DNA of 64,000 nucleotides from the NCBI GenBank assembly GCA_031216915.1, contig CM062294.1:32689128-32753127 (forward strand). The letters run 5' to 3'. The stretch is from Pictodentalium vernedei (taxonomy: Eukaryota > Mollusca > Scaphopoda > Dentaliida > Dentaliidae). Under the pieces are notes generated by a model. That model did not search any database and was not told the origin of the DNA. It worked only from the letters and a program-made list of their open reading frames with translations. This document shows, in pieces, positions 1 to 11,753 of the stretch. The position numbers were made by a program, and so were the translations under genes. Numbering within the stretch: position 1 is the stretch's first letter; every line of letters starts with the position of its first letter.

Positions 1-427
1 AAGAGGCTTGAAACGACTAATGCTTATTATAATACAAATGATAATTGAAAGAGTTCCAATAATTATAGTTATTGCTTGCTCTACCTGGTCGATAACTAAT
101 TTCAATTACGAATCACCGACAGATTATTGTCTGACCTGCCATTGACCCCTGACAAAGCCTCGTTATGCCATATATTTTCTCCAAACATCAGAACAGCCAA
201 AACTGCCAGGCCGTGCCATGTTCAGTGCCATGGCAGTGGAAGGGGTGGGGTGGTTCTGGACTCGTACTCTCAGTTTCTTCAAACAATTTCACGTGATATA
301 CATTGATGCCTGAAATGTATATTATTGGTTCATTTTAACTACTCACATTTTACTGAGGATCACCCCCACCAGTGTACATATTTTGATACAAAAGATGCCA
401 GGTGTGTAAATTTGAAATTTGTTTATT

Positions 428-690
428 TGTTCATTAGGGTTTAACAGCACTTTCAACAGCTTGGAGCATCTCATGTCGGACAATTTTACGGGCGGAGGAA
501 GTTGGAGTGCCCGAAGAGAACCACTAAACAAGGGTGAGTAACGTTCGGGCTCTCTGATTTATCATCCTGGCACAAGCAGTTTGCACTGGTTGAAAGTAAA
601 TGTTACGTTGGCATGTTGTACATCTTTGGTCGACGCGCTGTATGTCCACAATCCACTTGTCTTTAACCAATGCTAATCCTGCTTATGGTA
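428..690 (-). repeat. Decayed SINE fragments
   Basis: Reading the minus strand, 428-540 matches the 3' half of the SINEs described below: gggcggaggaag, then a tail resembling gttaaaccctaat. Around 661-684 a short piece, ctttaaccaatgctaatcct, matches the SINE body in the opposite orientation. No target duplication is visible. I read it as an old, rearranged copy. The window before it (1-427) holds no feature I recognise. Confidence 0.55.
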
Positions 691-765
691 GGAGGATAAA
701 GTATGGAGTGTTAATCGCCACTGCTGAGTGCTTCCCTATGAGTAGTCTAAATTCCTCTACCGGTA

Positions 766-1117
766 TTTATTTATTGGGTTTAACGACACTTTCGACAGCC
801 AGGGTCACCTCGCGTCGGACAATTTTACGGTTGGAAGAAACCGGTGTACCCACAGAGAACCACCGAGCAACGGCGAGCAACTGTCAGACTCCCCAACGTA
901 CTAACTCCACACAAGCAGGGTTTGCATTGGTTGAAGACAAGTGCATCATCGACGTGCATTATGCCTTAGAACACAACGCCGCCGTGCCCCTACGTAGACA
1001 ATTGGGATTAAGTGCCTTATCCAAGGACACAACGCAGTTACCCACGGCGTGGATCTAACCGAGGACGTCTCGGCTTGCAGCCTGCATCTCTACGTACTGG
1101 GTCACCGCGCTCCCTCC
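766..1117 (-). mobile_element. tRNA-headed SINE, tail type 1
   Basis: On the minus strand this copy has a tRNA-like head (gcggtgacccagtacgtaga, then a decayed B-box), the central block resembling gtgtccttggataaggcact, the common body, and a 3' tail ending gtgtcgttaaacccaataaa. The tail differs from the more common catgattagccattgtgc tail in other copies. It is full length but diverged, with no clear target duplication. The open frame across it on the plus strand is an antisense artefact. 1118-1465 shows nothing recognisable. Confidence 0.8.
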
Positions 1118-1744
1118 TCAGTCGGTAAATTTGTACAACTTGATATGATCTAGAGTGTGCCATTCCTCCCCAATAAATAAACAAATGAATAATGTACACA
1201 TTTTATATATCTTGGGGTTCTTTTTCTCTAGTTCTGCTTTCTGGTACGTGAGTCTTCGAAAAGTAAACCGGGGTGTTCCAATTGAAATGAAAGTTTACTT
1301 TTTTACCACGAGGAAGCTGGCGAAGACCCTGGATATTCACCTATGGTGGACATAGACTCTTAACAGAGAAAGTGATGAAATGCCAAAACATGTGAGATTG
1401 TCAAACAATCTGAAGTGATGTGGTGGAATATATTGTGTATATATCACTTCTATACAGGGGACGACTTAACCCTTTGAACCCTAGAGGTCGCTAACCTTTT
1501 GAACCCAAGAGGCCGTTTTTTATGGCCAAGGAACATGATATACCATAGTTTCATTAAGTAGCAGGTCTGCCAAAATTGCGGGAGCGATCTCTCAGGTTAC
1601 GCAGAGGTTGCGCAATTTTGTGATGGCGAAACCTATTTTTCACTCTCGCAACAATTTTGGAAAAATTCCCGAGTTAAGCTTATAATGCAGTTGAATGGAA
1701 TACTACGATATCAAAGGCATTTAAGGTATCAGTGGTCTCAGTAC

Positions 1745-1815
1745 GATTCATTGGCCTTGTCCCTGGTACCCCTGGGCTAGAAGCCCAGGGGTACCGGGGA
1801 CAAGGCCAATGAATC
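1745..1815. repeat. 34-bp inverted repeat with 3-nt loop
   Basis: Arms 1745-1778 and 1782-1815 pair with one mismatch around a 3-nt loop. The arms start gattcattggccttgtcc. It lies inside the TTAA element and may be its central palindrome. Confidence 0.9.
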
Positions 1816-2027
1816 TTTCAGACACCAAAGTATCCCCATCTCAGTACACATAACACTAGTTTGTGAGTTGCTTATTAAAAACAGGTTACGCAGAATAAAA
1901 TGGGTTACGCAATAACATTTTTGCAGGGCCTATTTTCGAGTTACGCAAATTAAATTTTGGAAGGCCTGAAGTAGGATGGTTGCTATGTGAATATGTGCGG
2001 TAGACTAATCAATATTTCCAAGGTGCA

Positions 2028-2255
2028 TCCCCGTGGGAACCCCGGGAAGTAAGCAGCACTTGTTTACTGTGGTAAACCAGTTCCGCTTTACTAGTAAAAT
2101 AGGACCCAGTCACCAATGCTTGGGGTGAAAGTCCTCTAAAATGGGCAACATGTAGATCAACGATTGACTAAACTTGACTTCATCTCCATGTTGTGTCACG
2201 ATTAGCCATGGTGCATAAATATGTGACGTTAACCACCAACAAACAACAAACAAAC
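2028..2255 (+). mobile_element. SINE-like element of a second family ('SINE-2'), complete
   Basis: A ~228-bp element with 14-bp target duplications (atttccaaggtgca at 2014-2027 and 2256-2269). The body reads cttgtttactgtggtaaacc, then aataggacccagtcacc, then gactaaacttgacttcat. The 3' tail (cacgattagccatggtgcat, ending in a caa-rich run) is the same tail as in the tRNA-headed SINEs, so both probably use the same LINE machinery. I see no clear pol III head, so 'SINE-like' is cautious. Other copies lie at 22594-22823 (minus), 61740-61985 (plus) and 48007-48133 (minus, truncated). The satellite at 5.1-13.1 kb grew from this family. Confidence 0.8.
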
Positions 2256-2362
2256 ATTTCCAAGGTGCAACCCCAAGGTCCACCCCAAACAATGAATACG
2301 GAATCTTCCAATTACTGCCACTGAACTGACATGGAAGATACCACCAGGGTTCAAAGGATTAA

Positions 2363-3070
2363 GATTGCTGTTGAATCCTGTCCGTTTATTGTGTTCACTT
2401 AACAATGTATTCATGTATATTCCTGTTCATAAGATTATGATGTTACGTAAGGTTCAAGATTTTTTTTTTTTTTCAAAATATAAATATTGCTTAGATTAAA
2501 TGAACTGGGTAAACAAATTTTCTGGGGTGGGTGGGTGGGTGTGTGTGTGTGGGGGGGGGGGGTGTCCCCACTCTCACTTCATATAGGCGGAGGCCCACGG
2601 GCCACGCCATGCTCTACACTCATGTCCCGCCTCCTGAGGTAGGAGAGAAATTACAAGATAAGTTCCAACACTCAGATTTACATACATGCATTTGAAGGAA
2701 AGAAATGAGGTTTTTTTTTAAAAAAAAACGAAGTAACACCAAAAGAAGAAATGGAATTGACAGACGTCAAAGAAAATGCTCAGTTGAGTCAAATGGAAAA
2801 ATCAGTCCGCATTGAAAAGAAGTGCAGACTAATTCTAGAATGAAACGAAACGTGGAAAACCTACCAACATTTACTGTTCATGTTAGAAGCAATGTGGGTG
2901 GAACATTAGTCAGTCAGATTTCTAATTTAAAAACTCAAGACTTCTTTAAAATTTATTTTGAAAATATGAAATATACATCTTGTTGTCGTGACGCAACATT
3001 TTATTTATTTAACACATACCGAACCGATACTCAAAATTGGTGATGCGGACCCCTCCACAGCCCAGGGCCC
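2363..3070. other. Unclassified AT-rich stretch with simple runs
   Basis: No gene or known repeat seen. It contains a T run (2459-2473), a G/GT-rich run (2525-2562) and an A/T run (2710-2730). A 73-codon open frame at 2822-3043 has no recognisable domain. Confidence 0.5.
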
Positions 3071-3678
3071 AGTACTATAAAACTTTTACAAATTGTATTT
3101 TCTAGAACTGAGTTTTCTAGTTTTGACTTTAAATGGGTTGAAATGAACCAATAGCATTTTCAAAGATATGGCAATTTGCCAGTTGGCAAATTGCCATATG
3201 TTTTAAAATGCTAATAATTCATTTTAGTTATATTAACAAGTAGGGGGCGCGGTGGCTCAGTTGGTAGAGGTGCAGGCTGCAAGCCGAGAGGTCCTCGGTT
3301 CGAATCCCACCTGCGGCAACCGCGTTGTGTCCTTGGGCAAGACACTTCACCCCGATTGCCTAAATGGGGGCACGATGACGCTGTGTACTGAGGCGTACTG
3401 CACGTCGATGGTGCGCATGTCTTCAACCAATCTAACCCTGCCTGTGCTGCGGTGCAGAGTTCAGAGTTACGATGTTGGAGAGCTGACAGCTGCTCGTCGT
3501 TGCTCGGTGGTTCTCTCCGGGTACTCCGGCTTCCTCCACCCGTAAAACTGTCACGGTCACGATTAGCCATTGTGCATAAGTATGTGACCTTAAAACACCA
3601 ATAATAAATAATAATAAATATTAACAAGTAGAAAATAAAATTCTAGAAAATACATTTGTCAAAGTTTTATATACTACT
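3071..3678. mobile_element. Fold-back element split by a SINE
   Basis: Without the SINE, the sequence from 3071 to 3678 folds on itself. Outer arms tataaaacttttacaaattg and their inverted match near 3645-3672 enclose an inner hairpin with arms 3153-3180 and 3185-3212 around a 4-nt loop (core ggcaatttgcc). The element was about 230 bp before the SINE entered its right arm. No coding capacity; a MITE or fold-back element by structure. Confidence 0.75.
3244..3618 (+). mobile_element. tRNA-headed SINE, tail type 2, full length
   Basis: Perfect 13-bp target duplications tattaacaagtag lie at 3231-3243 and 3619-3631. The head has a pol III A-box (tggctcagttgg, 3253-3264) and a perfect B-box (ggttcgaatcc, 3297-3307). 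The central block gttgtgtccttgggcaagac follows, then a ~200-bp body and the tail cacgattagccattgtgcat ending in an aataataaat run. The intact promoter boxes and exact duplication suggest a fairly young copy. The central block resembles that of V-type SINEs known from vertebrates and molluscs (from memory, unverified). Confidence 0.92.
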
Positions 3679-3946
3679 CAAAGTTTTCTGAGCGCTAAAT
3701 ATTTGACACATCATTGTGAAATTTGCTTGTGACAAATTTACGAGAGTTTTGGGGGATATCATTGAGGATGTATTGAGATGGTCCCCAGTGTTTACATTAG
3801 CTCTCTTGACAAGCAGACTTTTCGTGACAGTCATGGAAAGCATGTACCCCTTGATTTTCATGATGTTTTCGTGTACCGTCTACATGTACATGACATGTGT
3901 AAGGTATTCAATCTTCATTTCAGCACAAACCCTTGTGATTTAATGA
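3679..3946. other. Unclassified sequence before the Tc1-like gene
   Basis: No gene seen. It may include the 5' part of the Tc1-like element, but I could not find matching terminal inverted repeats on both sides of the transposase. Confidence 0.4.
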
Positions 3947-4848
3947 TTGAATATGGCAAATGCAAATGTGAGAAGACATTTGTCTGACGCAGAAATGTGG
4001 CGGGCTGTAGGGATGGTGGAGCAAGAGGCTACCCATCGTCAGGTTGGTGAAGCCCTTGGTATGCACCATACGATGATCACCAGAGTCTGGGCAAAATTTC
4101 AGCAGTATGGCACACCAGTAAGACGGCATGGTGGTGGGAGAGACAGGGCAACATCTGCAGCTGAAGACCGGTTTTTGATCATTCAGGCCCGTAGGAACCG
4201 CTTTGCCACAGTAACCCAGCTTCGGAGTGACCTTCAGAATGCATCCGGGGTAAAGGTTTCGACACAGACTATCCGGGCAAGGTTGAACGAAGGTGTCTCC
4301 TACTGAGAGGACCATGTATTCGCATTCCGCTGTCCCAGAACCACCGTCAGGGACAGGCACGATATGAATGGGCCATGGACCACGTTGGATGGACCAGAGA
4401 AGATTGGCGACCTGTCCTTTTTACAGATGAGTCAATATACTGCCTAGACCACACAGATTGGCATTCTAGGGTATGGAGAAGACCAGGAGAGTGATTCCAT
4501 GCAGCCAACATTGCTGAGCAAGACCGATATGGTGGAGTGTCAATCATGGTCTGGGGTGGCATCAGCAGGGATGGACGTACAGAGTTCTGTGTCCTTGAAC
4601 GTGATACATTGACTGCACAGCGGAATATTGATGAGATCCTGGATGTCCACGTCAGATTGTATGCAGGTGCAGTGGGTGATAGATTCATTCTGATGGACGG
4701 TGATGTCAGTCCTCATGTTGCCCATGCTGTCGGGGAGGACCGACAAAGGGGGGGGGGGGGATTGATCGTATAGGCTGGCCAGCAAGATCCCCTGATCCCA
4801 ATCCAATCGAACATGTCTGGAATGAGTTGCAGCTTGTAATTTACCAAT
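3947..4848 (+). pseudogene. Tc1-like DDE transposase, dead copy
   Basis: The translation from ATG 3947 gives a Tc1-type N-terminal helix-turn-helix region (RHLSDAEMWRAVGM, then TQTIRARLNE). A frameshift near 4300 moves into RDWRPVLFTDES-like sequence, which holds the first catalytic Asp (FTDES). An in-frame TGA at 4492 follows, then YGGVSIMVWGGIS. The second catalytic Asp region reads LMDGDVSPH; by alignment with the family's DDN/QDN motif the key Asp is now Gly. A G run at about 4748-4760 shifts frame again, and WPARSPDPNPIEHVWNEL from about 4779 carries the catalytic Glu. Normal family length is about 340 residues. Two frameshifts, a stop and a lost catalytic residue make it clearly inactive. 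Confidence 0.9.
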
Positions 4849-5100
4849 AATATCCATTTTCCATGGTTATCGTATTCAAAAGCTAAAAAATAATGTCAAA
4901 CACAAATAAAATCTTAATTTCTATACTTAAATCATTAAAGATATAATAAAATAAAAAATATATACTTTTCATCACAATATTTCAACTAAAACGTAAAACA
5001 GGTAGTTGGATATACTTGGTGCTTAGCAAACTTTAAGTAGTATAATATTGGTCCCAGATGGGTTGTTGTAAAATGTTTGGATGACCGACTCTGTGTGTGA
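4849..5100. other. AT-rich stretch, no feature seen
   Basis: Very AT-rich sequence between the Tc1-like remnant and the satellite-bearing element. I see no gene and no matching transposon end. Confidence 0.4.
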
Positions 5101-5123
5101 CATAAGTCCAGGTATCAAATATA

Positions 5124-5213
5124 CTTTTCCATGTGAACCCGGGAAGTGGACTAGTGCTTGTTTACTTCGGTAAACAAGTTCTGCTTTACCGATCAAATAG
5201 GACCTGGTAACCA
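5124..5213 (+). mobile_element. 5' part of the SINE-2 copy that contains the satellite
   Basis: The sequence ccatgtgaacccgggaagtg through cttgtttacttcggtaaaca and aataggacctggtaaccaac matches the 5' half of SINE-2 (2028-2255) closely. At about 5210 it passes straight into the first satellite monomer with no boundary sequence. Confidence 0.8.
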
Positions 5214-8200
5214 ACGGTTAACTAAGCTTGACTTCATGCCTACGTCATCTAGAGCGGTTAACTAAGCTTGACTTCATGCCTACGTAACCTGGAGCGGTTA
5301 ACTAAGCGTAACTTCATGCCTACGTCATCTAGAGAGGTTAACTAAGCTTGATTTCATGGCTACGTCATCTACAGCGGTTAACTAAGCTTAACTTCATGCC
5401 TACGTTATCAAGAGCGATCAACTAAACTAAGCTTAACTTCATGCCTACGTCATCTAGAGCTGTTAATTAAGCTTAACTTCATGCCTATGTCATCTAGAGC
5501 GGTTAACTAAGCTTAACATCATGCCTACGTCATCTAGAGCGGTTAACTAAGCTTACCTTCATGCCTACGTCATTTAGAGTGGTTAACTAAGCTTGACTTC
5601 ATGCCTACGATGCCATTCCTCTAGAGCGGTTAACTAAGCTTGACATCATGCCTACGATGACAGTCCTCCAGAGCGGTAAACTAAGCTTGACTTCATGCCT
5701 ACGATGCCAGTCATCTAGAGCAGTTAACTAAGCTTGGCTTCATGCCTACCATGCCAGTCATCTAGAGCGGTTAACTAATCTTGACTTCATGCATACGATG
5801 CCAGTCATCTAGAGCGGTAACTAAGCTTGACTTCGTGCCCGTGATGCCAGTCATCTAGAGCGGTTAACTAAGCTTGACTTCATGTCTATGTTGCCAGTCA
5901 TCTAGAGCGGTTAACTAATCTTGGCTTCATGCCTACCATGCCAGTCATCTAGAGCGGTTAACTAATCTTGACTTCATGCATACGATGCCAGTCCTCTAGA
6001 GCGGTTAATTGAGCTTGACTTCATGCCTACCATGCCAGTCATCGAGAGCGGTTAACTAATCTTGACTTCATGCATACGATGCCAGTCATCTAGAGCGGTA
6101 ACTAAGCTTGACTTCGTGCCCGTGATGCCAGCCATCTAGAGCAGTTAACTAAGCTTGGCTTCATGCCTACCATGCCAGTCATCTAGAGCGGTTAACTAAG
6201 CTTGACTTCATGCCTACGATGCCAGTCATCTAGAGCGGTAACTAAGCTTGACTTCGTGCCCGTGATGCCAGTCATCTAGAGCGGTTAACTAAGCTTGACT
6301 TCATGTCTATGTTGCCAGTCATCTAGAGCGGTTAACTAATCTTGGCTTCATGCCAACGATGCCAGTCATCTAGAGCGGTCAACTAAGCTTGACTTCGTGC
6401 CCGTGATGCCAGTCATCTAGAGCAGTTAACTAAGCTTGGCTTCATGCCTACCATGCCAGTCATCTAGAGCGGTTAACTAAGCTTGACTTCATGCCTACGA
6501 TGCCAGTCATCTAGAGCGGTAACTAAGCTTGACTTCGTGCCCGTGATGCCAGTCATCTAGAGCGGTTAACTAAGCTTGACTTCATGTCTATGTTGCCAGT
6601 CATCTAGAGCGGTTAACTAATCTTGACTTCATGCATACGATGCCAGTCATCTAGAGCGGTTAACTAAACCTGACTTCATGCCAACGATGCCAGTCCTCTA
6701 GAGCAGTTAATTAAGCTTGACGTCATGCCTACGATGGCAGTCCTCTAGAGCGGTTAACTAAGCTTGACATCATGCCTACGATGACAGTCCTCCAGAGCGG
6801 TAAACTAAGCTTGACTTCATGCCTACGATGCCAGTCATCTAGAGCAGTTAACTAAGCTTGGCTTCATGCCTACCATGCCAGTCATCTAGAGCGGTTAACT
6901 AATCTTGACTTCATGCATACGATGCCAGTCATCTAGAGCGGTAACTAAGCTTGACTTCGTGCCCGTGATGCCAGTCATCTAGAGCGGTTAACTAAGCTTG
7001 ACTTCATGTCTATGTTGCCAGTCATCTAGAGCGGTTAACTAATCTTGGCTTCATGCCTACCATGCCAGTCATCTAGAGCGGTTAACTAATCTTGACTTCA
7101 TGCATACGATGCCAGTCCTCTAGAGCGGTTAATTGAGCTTGACTTCATGCCTACCATGCCAGTCATCGAGAGCGGTTAACTAATCTTGACTTCATGCATA
7201 CGATGCCAGTCATCTAGAGCGGTAACTAAGCTTGACTTCGTGCCCGTGATGCCAGCCATCTAGAGCAGTTAACTAAGCTTGGCTTCATGCCTACCATGCC
7301 AGTCATCTAGAGCGGTTAACTAAGCTTGACTTCATGCCTACGATGCCAGTCATCTAGAGCGGTAACTAAGCTTGACTTCGTGCCCGTGATGCCAGTCATC
7401 TAGAGCGGTTAACTAAGCTTGACTTCATGTCTATGTTGCCAGTCATCTAGAGCGGTTAACTAATCTTGGCTTCATGCCAACGATGCCAGTCATCTAGAGC
7501 GGTCAACTAAGCTTGACTTCGTGCCCGTGATGCCAGTCATCTAGAGCAGTTAACTAAGCTTGGCTTCATGCCTACCATGCCAGTCATCTAGAGCGGTTAA
7601 CTAAGCTTGACTTCATGCCTACGATGCCAGTCATCTAGAGCGGTAACTAAGCTTGACTTCGTGCCCGTGATGCCAGTCATCTAGAGCGGTTAACTAAGCT
7701 TGACTTCATGTCTATGTTGCCAGTCATCTAGAGCGGTTAACTAATCTTGACTTCATGCATACGATGCCAGTCATCTAGAGCGGTTAACTAAACCTGACTT
7801 CATGCCAACGATGCCAGTCCTCTAGAGCAGTTAATTAAGCTTGACGTCATGCCTACGATGGCAGTCCTCTAGAGCGGTCAACTAAGCTTGACTTCATGCC
7901 CACGATGCCAGTCATCTAGAGCGGTCAACTAAGCTTGACTGCATGCCTACGATGCCAGTCCTCTAGAGCGGTTAATTGAGCTTGACTTCATGCCTACCAT
8001 GCCAGTCATCTAGAGCGGTTAACTAAGCTTGACTTCATGCCTACGATGCCAGTCATCTAGAGTGGTTAACTAAGCTTGACTTCATGCCTACGATGCCAGT
8101 CCTATAGAGCGGTTAACTAAACTTGACTTCATGCCTACGATGCCAGTCCTATAGAGCGGTTAACTAAACTTGACTTCATGCCTACGATGCCAGTCCTCTA

Positions 8201-8272
8201 GAGCGGATAACTGAGCTCGACTTCATGCCTACGATGCCAGTCATCTAGAGCGGTTAACTAATCTTAACTTCA
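5210..8272 (+). repeat. 40/47-bp satellite array, left block
   Basis: About 66 head-to-tail monomers. The first units are ~40 bp (ggttaactaagcttgacttc, atgcctacgtcatctagagc). Later units are 46-47 bp, with an extra gatgcca segment. The monomer aligns with an internal segment of SINE-2: catgtagatcaacgattgac then taaacttgacttcat in SINE-2, versus catctagagcggttaactaa then gcttgacttcat here. A block of roughly 24 monomers is itself duplicated at 1,124-bp spacing: gatgacagtcctcc at 5656 and 6780, and gagcagttaattaag at 6701 and 7825. Confidence 0.95.
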
Positions 8273-8678
8273 ATACAATACAATATACAATACAATATTG
8301 TATTCACAATATACACGTACATATAGTGTAGTTACAAATATAAATGTATTTAGATGTTTTCCAAAAAAAAAAAATATTGTGTAACTGGAACAGTGACAAG
8401 TTGTAAAAAAACATGCATATTGTAAGGAGACGGCATAGCCCAATGGCTGTCTTCCTGTCATCTCCTATTTGGAAGTGCGAGGATGGGGCAGTACAGGTGG
8501 TAAATAAGTTTCAATTTCTTTTCAAAAGATGCAATACATAACAAAGACCGATATTCTTTATTAAATGTTTGGGAGAGATTCAGACAAGGAAAGCATTACA
8601 GATCTGGTCACGCCTTAAAGGAGGTCTACACCGTGTTCTTATCTTACTATGTTTATCTGAGCTGCTGTTAGTAATGGC

Positions 8679-11600
8679 CTAGCCACGCAAGAGATCACCG
8701 ACTCTAGTGTTACAATCAGGACACTGTGGATTGAAACATGTCGGGGGTGTATTATAAGTTCCCAAGGCGTGTAACATTATGGAGCGTTTGAATATAGAGC
8801 AACTCGGTTCAGATTGAATGTCACTGCTTAGGTCATTCCATAGTTTAATGAATGAGTGTTTTGGTAAATTTGCAGAGAAGCATGTTCGAGGTGTCTTTCT
8901 CTTTAATTGTCCACTCTGTCTGGTTAGCATTCCGGTTGGTTGATTATAGATTTGGAGGAAATTTTCAAAACTTTTTGGCAAGTTTCCAGTGTGCCAATCA
9001 CGAATGAACAGTAAAGTGTGTAGCCTGTAAAGATCATCAAACTTGAGAATTTCATCTTTGAGGAATAAGGGGCCCGTGTGGGAATTGTATTTTTTATATT
9101 TATTACACGCAGAGCTCTCTTTTGTAATGTGAAGAGCTTTTTTGTGGCTGTTGCATGACCCCAGACTTGAATTGCATACAGCAAGTGACTCTGAACCAAA
9201 GTGAAGTAGAGTGTTTTAAGGGCTTGATGAGGGAGAATTCTTTTTGCCCTATTTATTGTGTATATCGCTCTGGAAATCTTCGATGCTATATATGAAACAT
9301 GGCTATCGAATTTGAGATTTTCTTCAAAACATACTCCTAAGAATTTTATTGTCTTCGTGTCCGATCTATTTGATATCTGGGTTAATTCTGAGTTATTAAG
9401 GAGAAGGCGACGCTGGGTTTGGACATACTTTGTATGAGGTGGGTGAATGATTATATACTGGGTTTTGGGGACATTTAGGGATAATTTATTTGCCTTGCAC
9501 CACTCACTTACTTTTGAGATTTCGACATTCAGAGTGTTAAATAACGTGTCAATGTTTCCGTCGGATTTGTACATAGTCGTGTCGTCTGCAAATGACAGAT
9601 CATTCGAGGAGGTTGAATTTCTAATATCATTAATATAGATCAAAAAGGTATGGGCTCTAAAACCGATCCCTGAGGCACTCCACAAGTAAGTACTTCATTA
9701 TCTGAAGATGAATCTTTATATTGAACGAACTGCCTACGATCACGAAGATAACTTCGAAACCAATCATTAATCTGATACCATATCGTCGTGTGAGAACCAT
9801 AAGGTTCCCACACGACGATATGCTTCGAGTTTTTCAAAAGAATACTGTGGTTAATGGTATCAAAGGCCTTTGACAAATCTAGAAAAAGTGCGATAGTGTT
9901 ATGATTTGGAGATAGGTCATTACTGTCGGCTACTTCGTGTAGGAAATGCAACATTGGGTGGAAGGTTGAGTGTTTGGGTCTGAAGCCATATTGGTGTTCA
10001 TATAAGATTTCGAATGTGGATAGATAAGAATGAAGTCGTCTATACATTAATTTTTCTAATATTTTAGAAAACGCTGGCAATATACTTATTGGTCTATAGT
10101 TATTTAACGAACATGGGTCTCCAGATTTAAAGATAGGTATAACTTTTGCCATATTCATTTTATTAGGGAAGAGACCTCGCGTGAATGATAAGTTGAAGAC
10201 GTGGGTCAAGGGTTCCGCGATTTCATTAATAGTTTCTTTTAGTATTTTTGTAGAAATGCTGTAGAAGTCCGTGCTTTGTTTTCCTTTTAGATTATTTGTA
10301 ATGGCGATAATTTCTTCTTTAGTGGTCGGTGTGATAAAGAAGTTATCGCTTGAGTTATGCCGAATATAAGTGTCGAATTCTATGTTGGTGGGAGGGATGG
10401 TATCGTTTATTTTTTGTCCAATTGTTGCGAAAAAATTATTAAAATGATTGGCAATAGAGTCAGGTTCAGAGATTTTTCCACCATCAATAAGGAATTCAGT
10501 TGGCAATTGTTCTTTGCAGACAGATTTGTTGAGGGCACAACGAAGGATTTGCCAACTTTTTTTTAAATTGTACTTATTTTCGTTCAAGATATCTGTATAG
10601 TATTGGACTTTTGCGCGTTTTTTAACTGCGTTATATACTCTGCAGTATTGCTTGTAGTTATCGATGTTAGTGTTTGTTGGGCGCTTTAGTTTATTTACAT
10701 GTAGTTTGTTTTTGTTTATAGAAGATTTTAGGATACCGCTAGTCATCCATGGCTGCTTTTTAACATACTTTTTGGGTACATTGTTATTTTCTATAGGAAA
10801 CGAGGTTTCAAAATTTTCCAAGAACATATTTAAGAATATGTTGAAAGATTCATTAGGACATGTAGATTCAATTACTGACCTAAAGTTCGTATCACGTAAT
10901 TTATTTTTGAAAGAAGAAACTTTTTTTTCGTAAATGAGCGTTTGGGTTTTGGGGATACCTTTTGAGTCAAAGTTGTTGCTTCCTCCGTGTAAAAAGTTCC
11001 GAAATGATCTGAAACGTCAGTAATTATGATACCACATTTACCACCACTGGAGTAACTATTGGAATAAATGTGGTCTATAAGGGTTGCCGAATATTCAGTA
11101 ACGCGTGTTGGTTTTATGATTAAAGGAATATATCCGTGACTGAAAACCATATCAATATAATCGGTTGTTTTGATATGTTCAGAGAATTTTAAGAGATCGA
11201 TGTTAAAGTCACCCATTATATGAGCTCTTCTGCTATTTATGCCTACGAAAATGTCATTTAAGGTAGAAATAAAACTGTCAAGATTAGCCTTGGGTGCAGT
11301 GTTGGGTCTGTATATAATGCCAATAATTGTTGACTTTTTATCATTGGGGTAGATTTCTACAAACAGCGATTCGAATACATGTGGAATAAACACCGTAAGT
11401 TCAGAGTGTATTCGAAATGGAATGTTTTCTCTGATAAAAAGACCCACACCTCCCCTCCCATCATCGTTACTGGGTCGTGTTCTTAATTGGAGTGGGTGAT
11501 ACCCATTGAGGCTGTACTGTAAATATTCGTGGACTGTGAAAACCTCTGATAGTCCAATTACATCAAAGCCATTTTCTCCATTATGTAACTCATGTAGTAG

Positions 11601-11753
11601 ATTTACTAGAGAATCCCAATTCGCATTCAGACTCCTACAGTTAATACTAAATAACGAGAGAGATGTATTTTTCTTATGAAACAAGTTTGAATTGGTCAGG
11701 GCTATAATATGAGCAAGGGTGGTCATATGGGTTATATGGTGTATCAGTGACAC
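8679..11753 (-). pseudogene. Endonuclease-reverse transcriptase of retrotransposon 1, frameshifted
   Basis: The first segment (11753 down to about 10920) is an APE-type endonuclease: SLFSINCRSLNANWDSL, DVIGLSEVF, GIIYRPNT, HIMGDFNIDLLKF and TDVSDHF. A one-base shift in the T run near 10920 moves to the RT segment: NNYRPISILPAFSKILEKL, QYGFRPKHSTFH, IALFLDLSKAFDTINHSIL and LTCGVPQGSVL. Another shift near 9650 leads to LIYINDIRNSTSS and the catalytic FADDT box. A further shift near 8950 leads to the C-terminal part (FIKLWNDLSSDIQSEPS), with a stop at 8679. A 44-bp hairpin at 9779-9822 disrupts the segment between HSIL and WFRSYL. Inactive. Confidence 0.93.
9779..9822. repeat. Small inverted repeat inside the RT gene
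   Basis: 20-bp arms (9779-9798 and 9803-9822, one mismatch) around ATAA. It falls between the conserved HSIL and WFRSYL parts of the RT, where related elements have a short H-Y-G-I-R-type segment. The translated sequence there is unlike the family. Confidence 0.8.

Larger units (their letters stand above)
1466..2362. mobile_element. TTAA-flanked DNA element, piggyBac-like ends
   Basis: The left end reads TTAACCCTTTGAACCCT. The right end is its inverted match, AGGGTTCAAAGGATTAA, so the element sits between TTAA sites as piggyBac-type transposons do. It has no transposase and is non-autonomous. Inside are a 34-bp hairpin (1745-1815) and a SINE-like insertion (2028-2255). A degenerate internal repeat of the end (ctaaccttttgaacccaaga) follows at about 1490. 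Family assignment rests on the TTAA site and CCCTTT end only. Confidence 0.65.

Noticed and set aside
600..1058. 152-codon plus-strand frame as a gene
   Set aside because: Most of it is the antisense strand of a SINE (766-1117).
3244..3320. tRNA gene
   Set aside because: A- and B-boxes are present but the sequence continues into a SINE body with target duplications; it is a SINE head. The same holds for 36202, 37144, 45759, 50986 and 62469.
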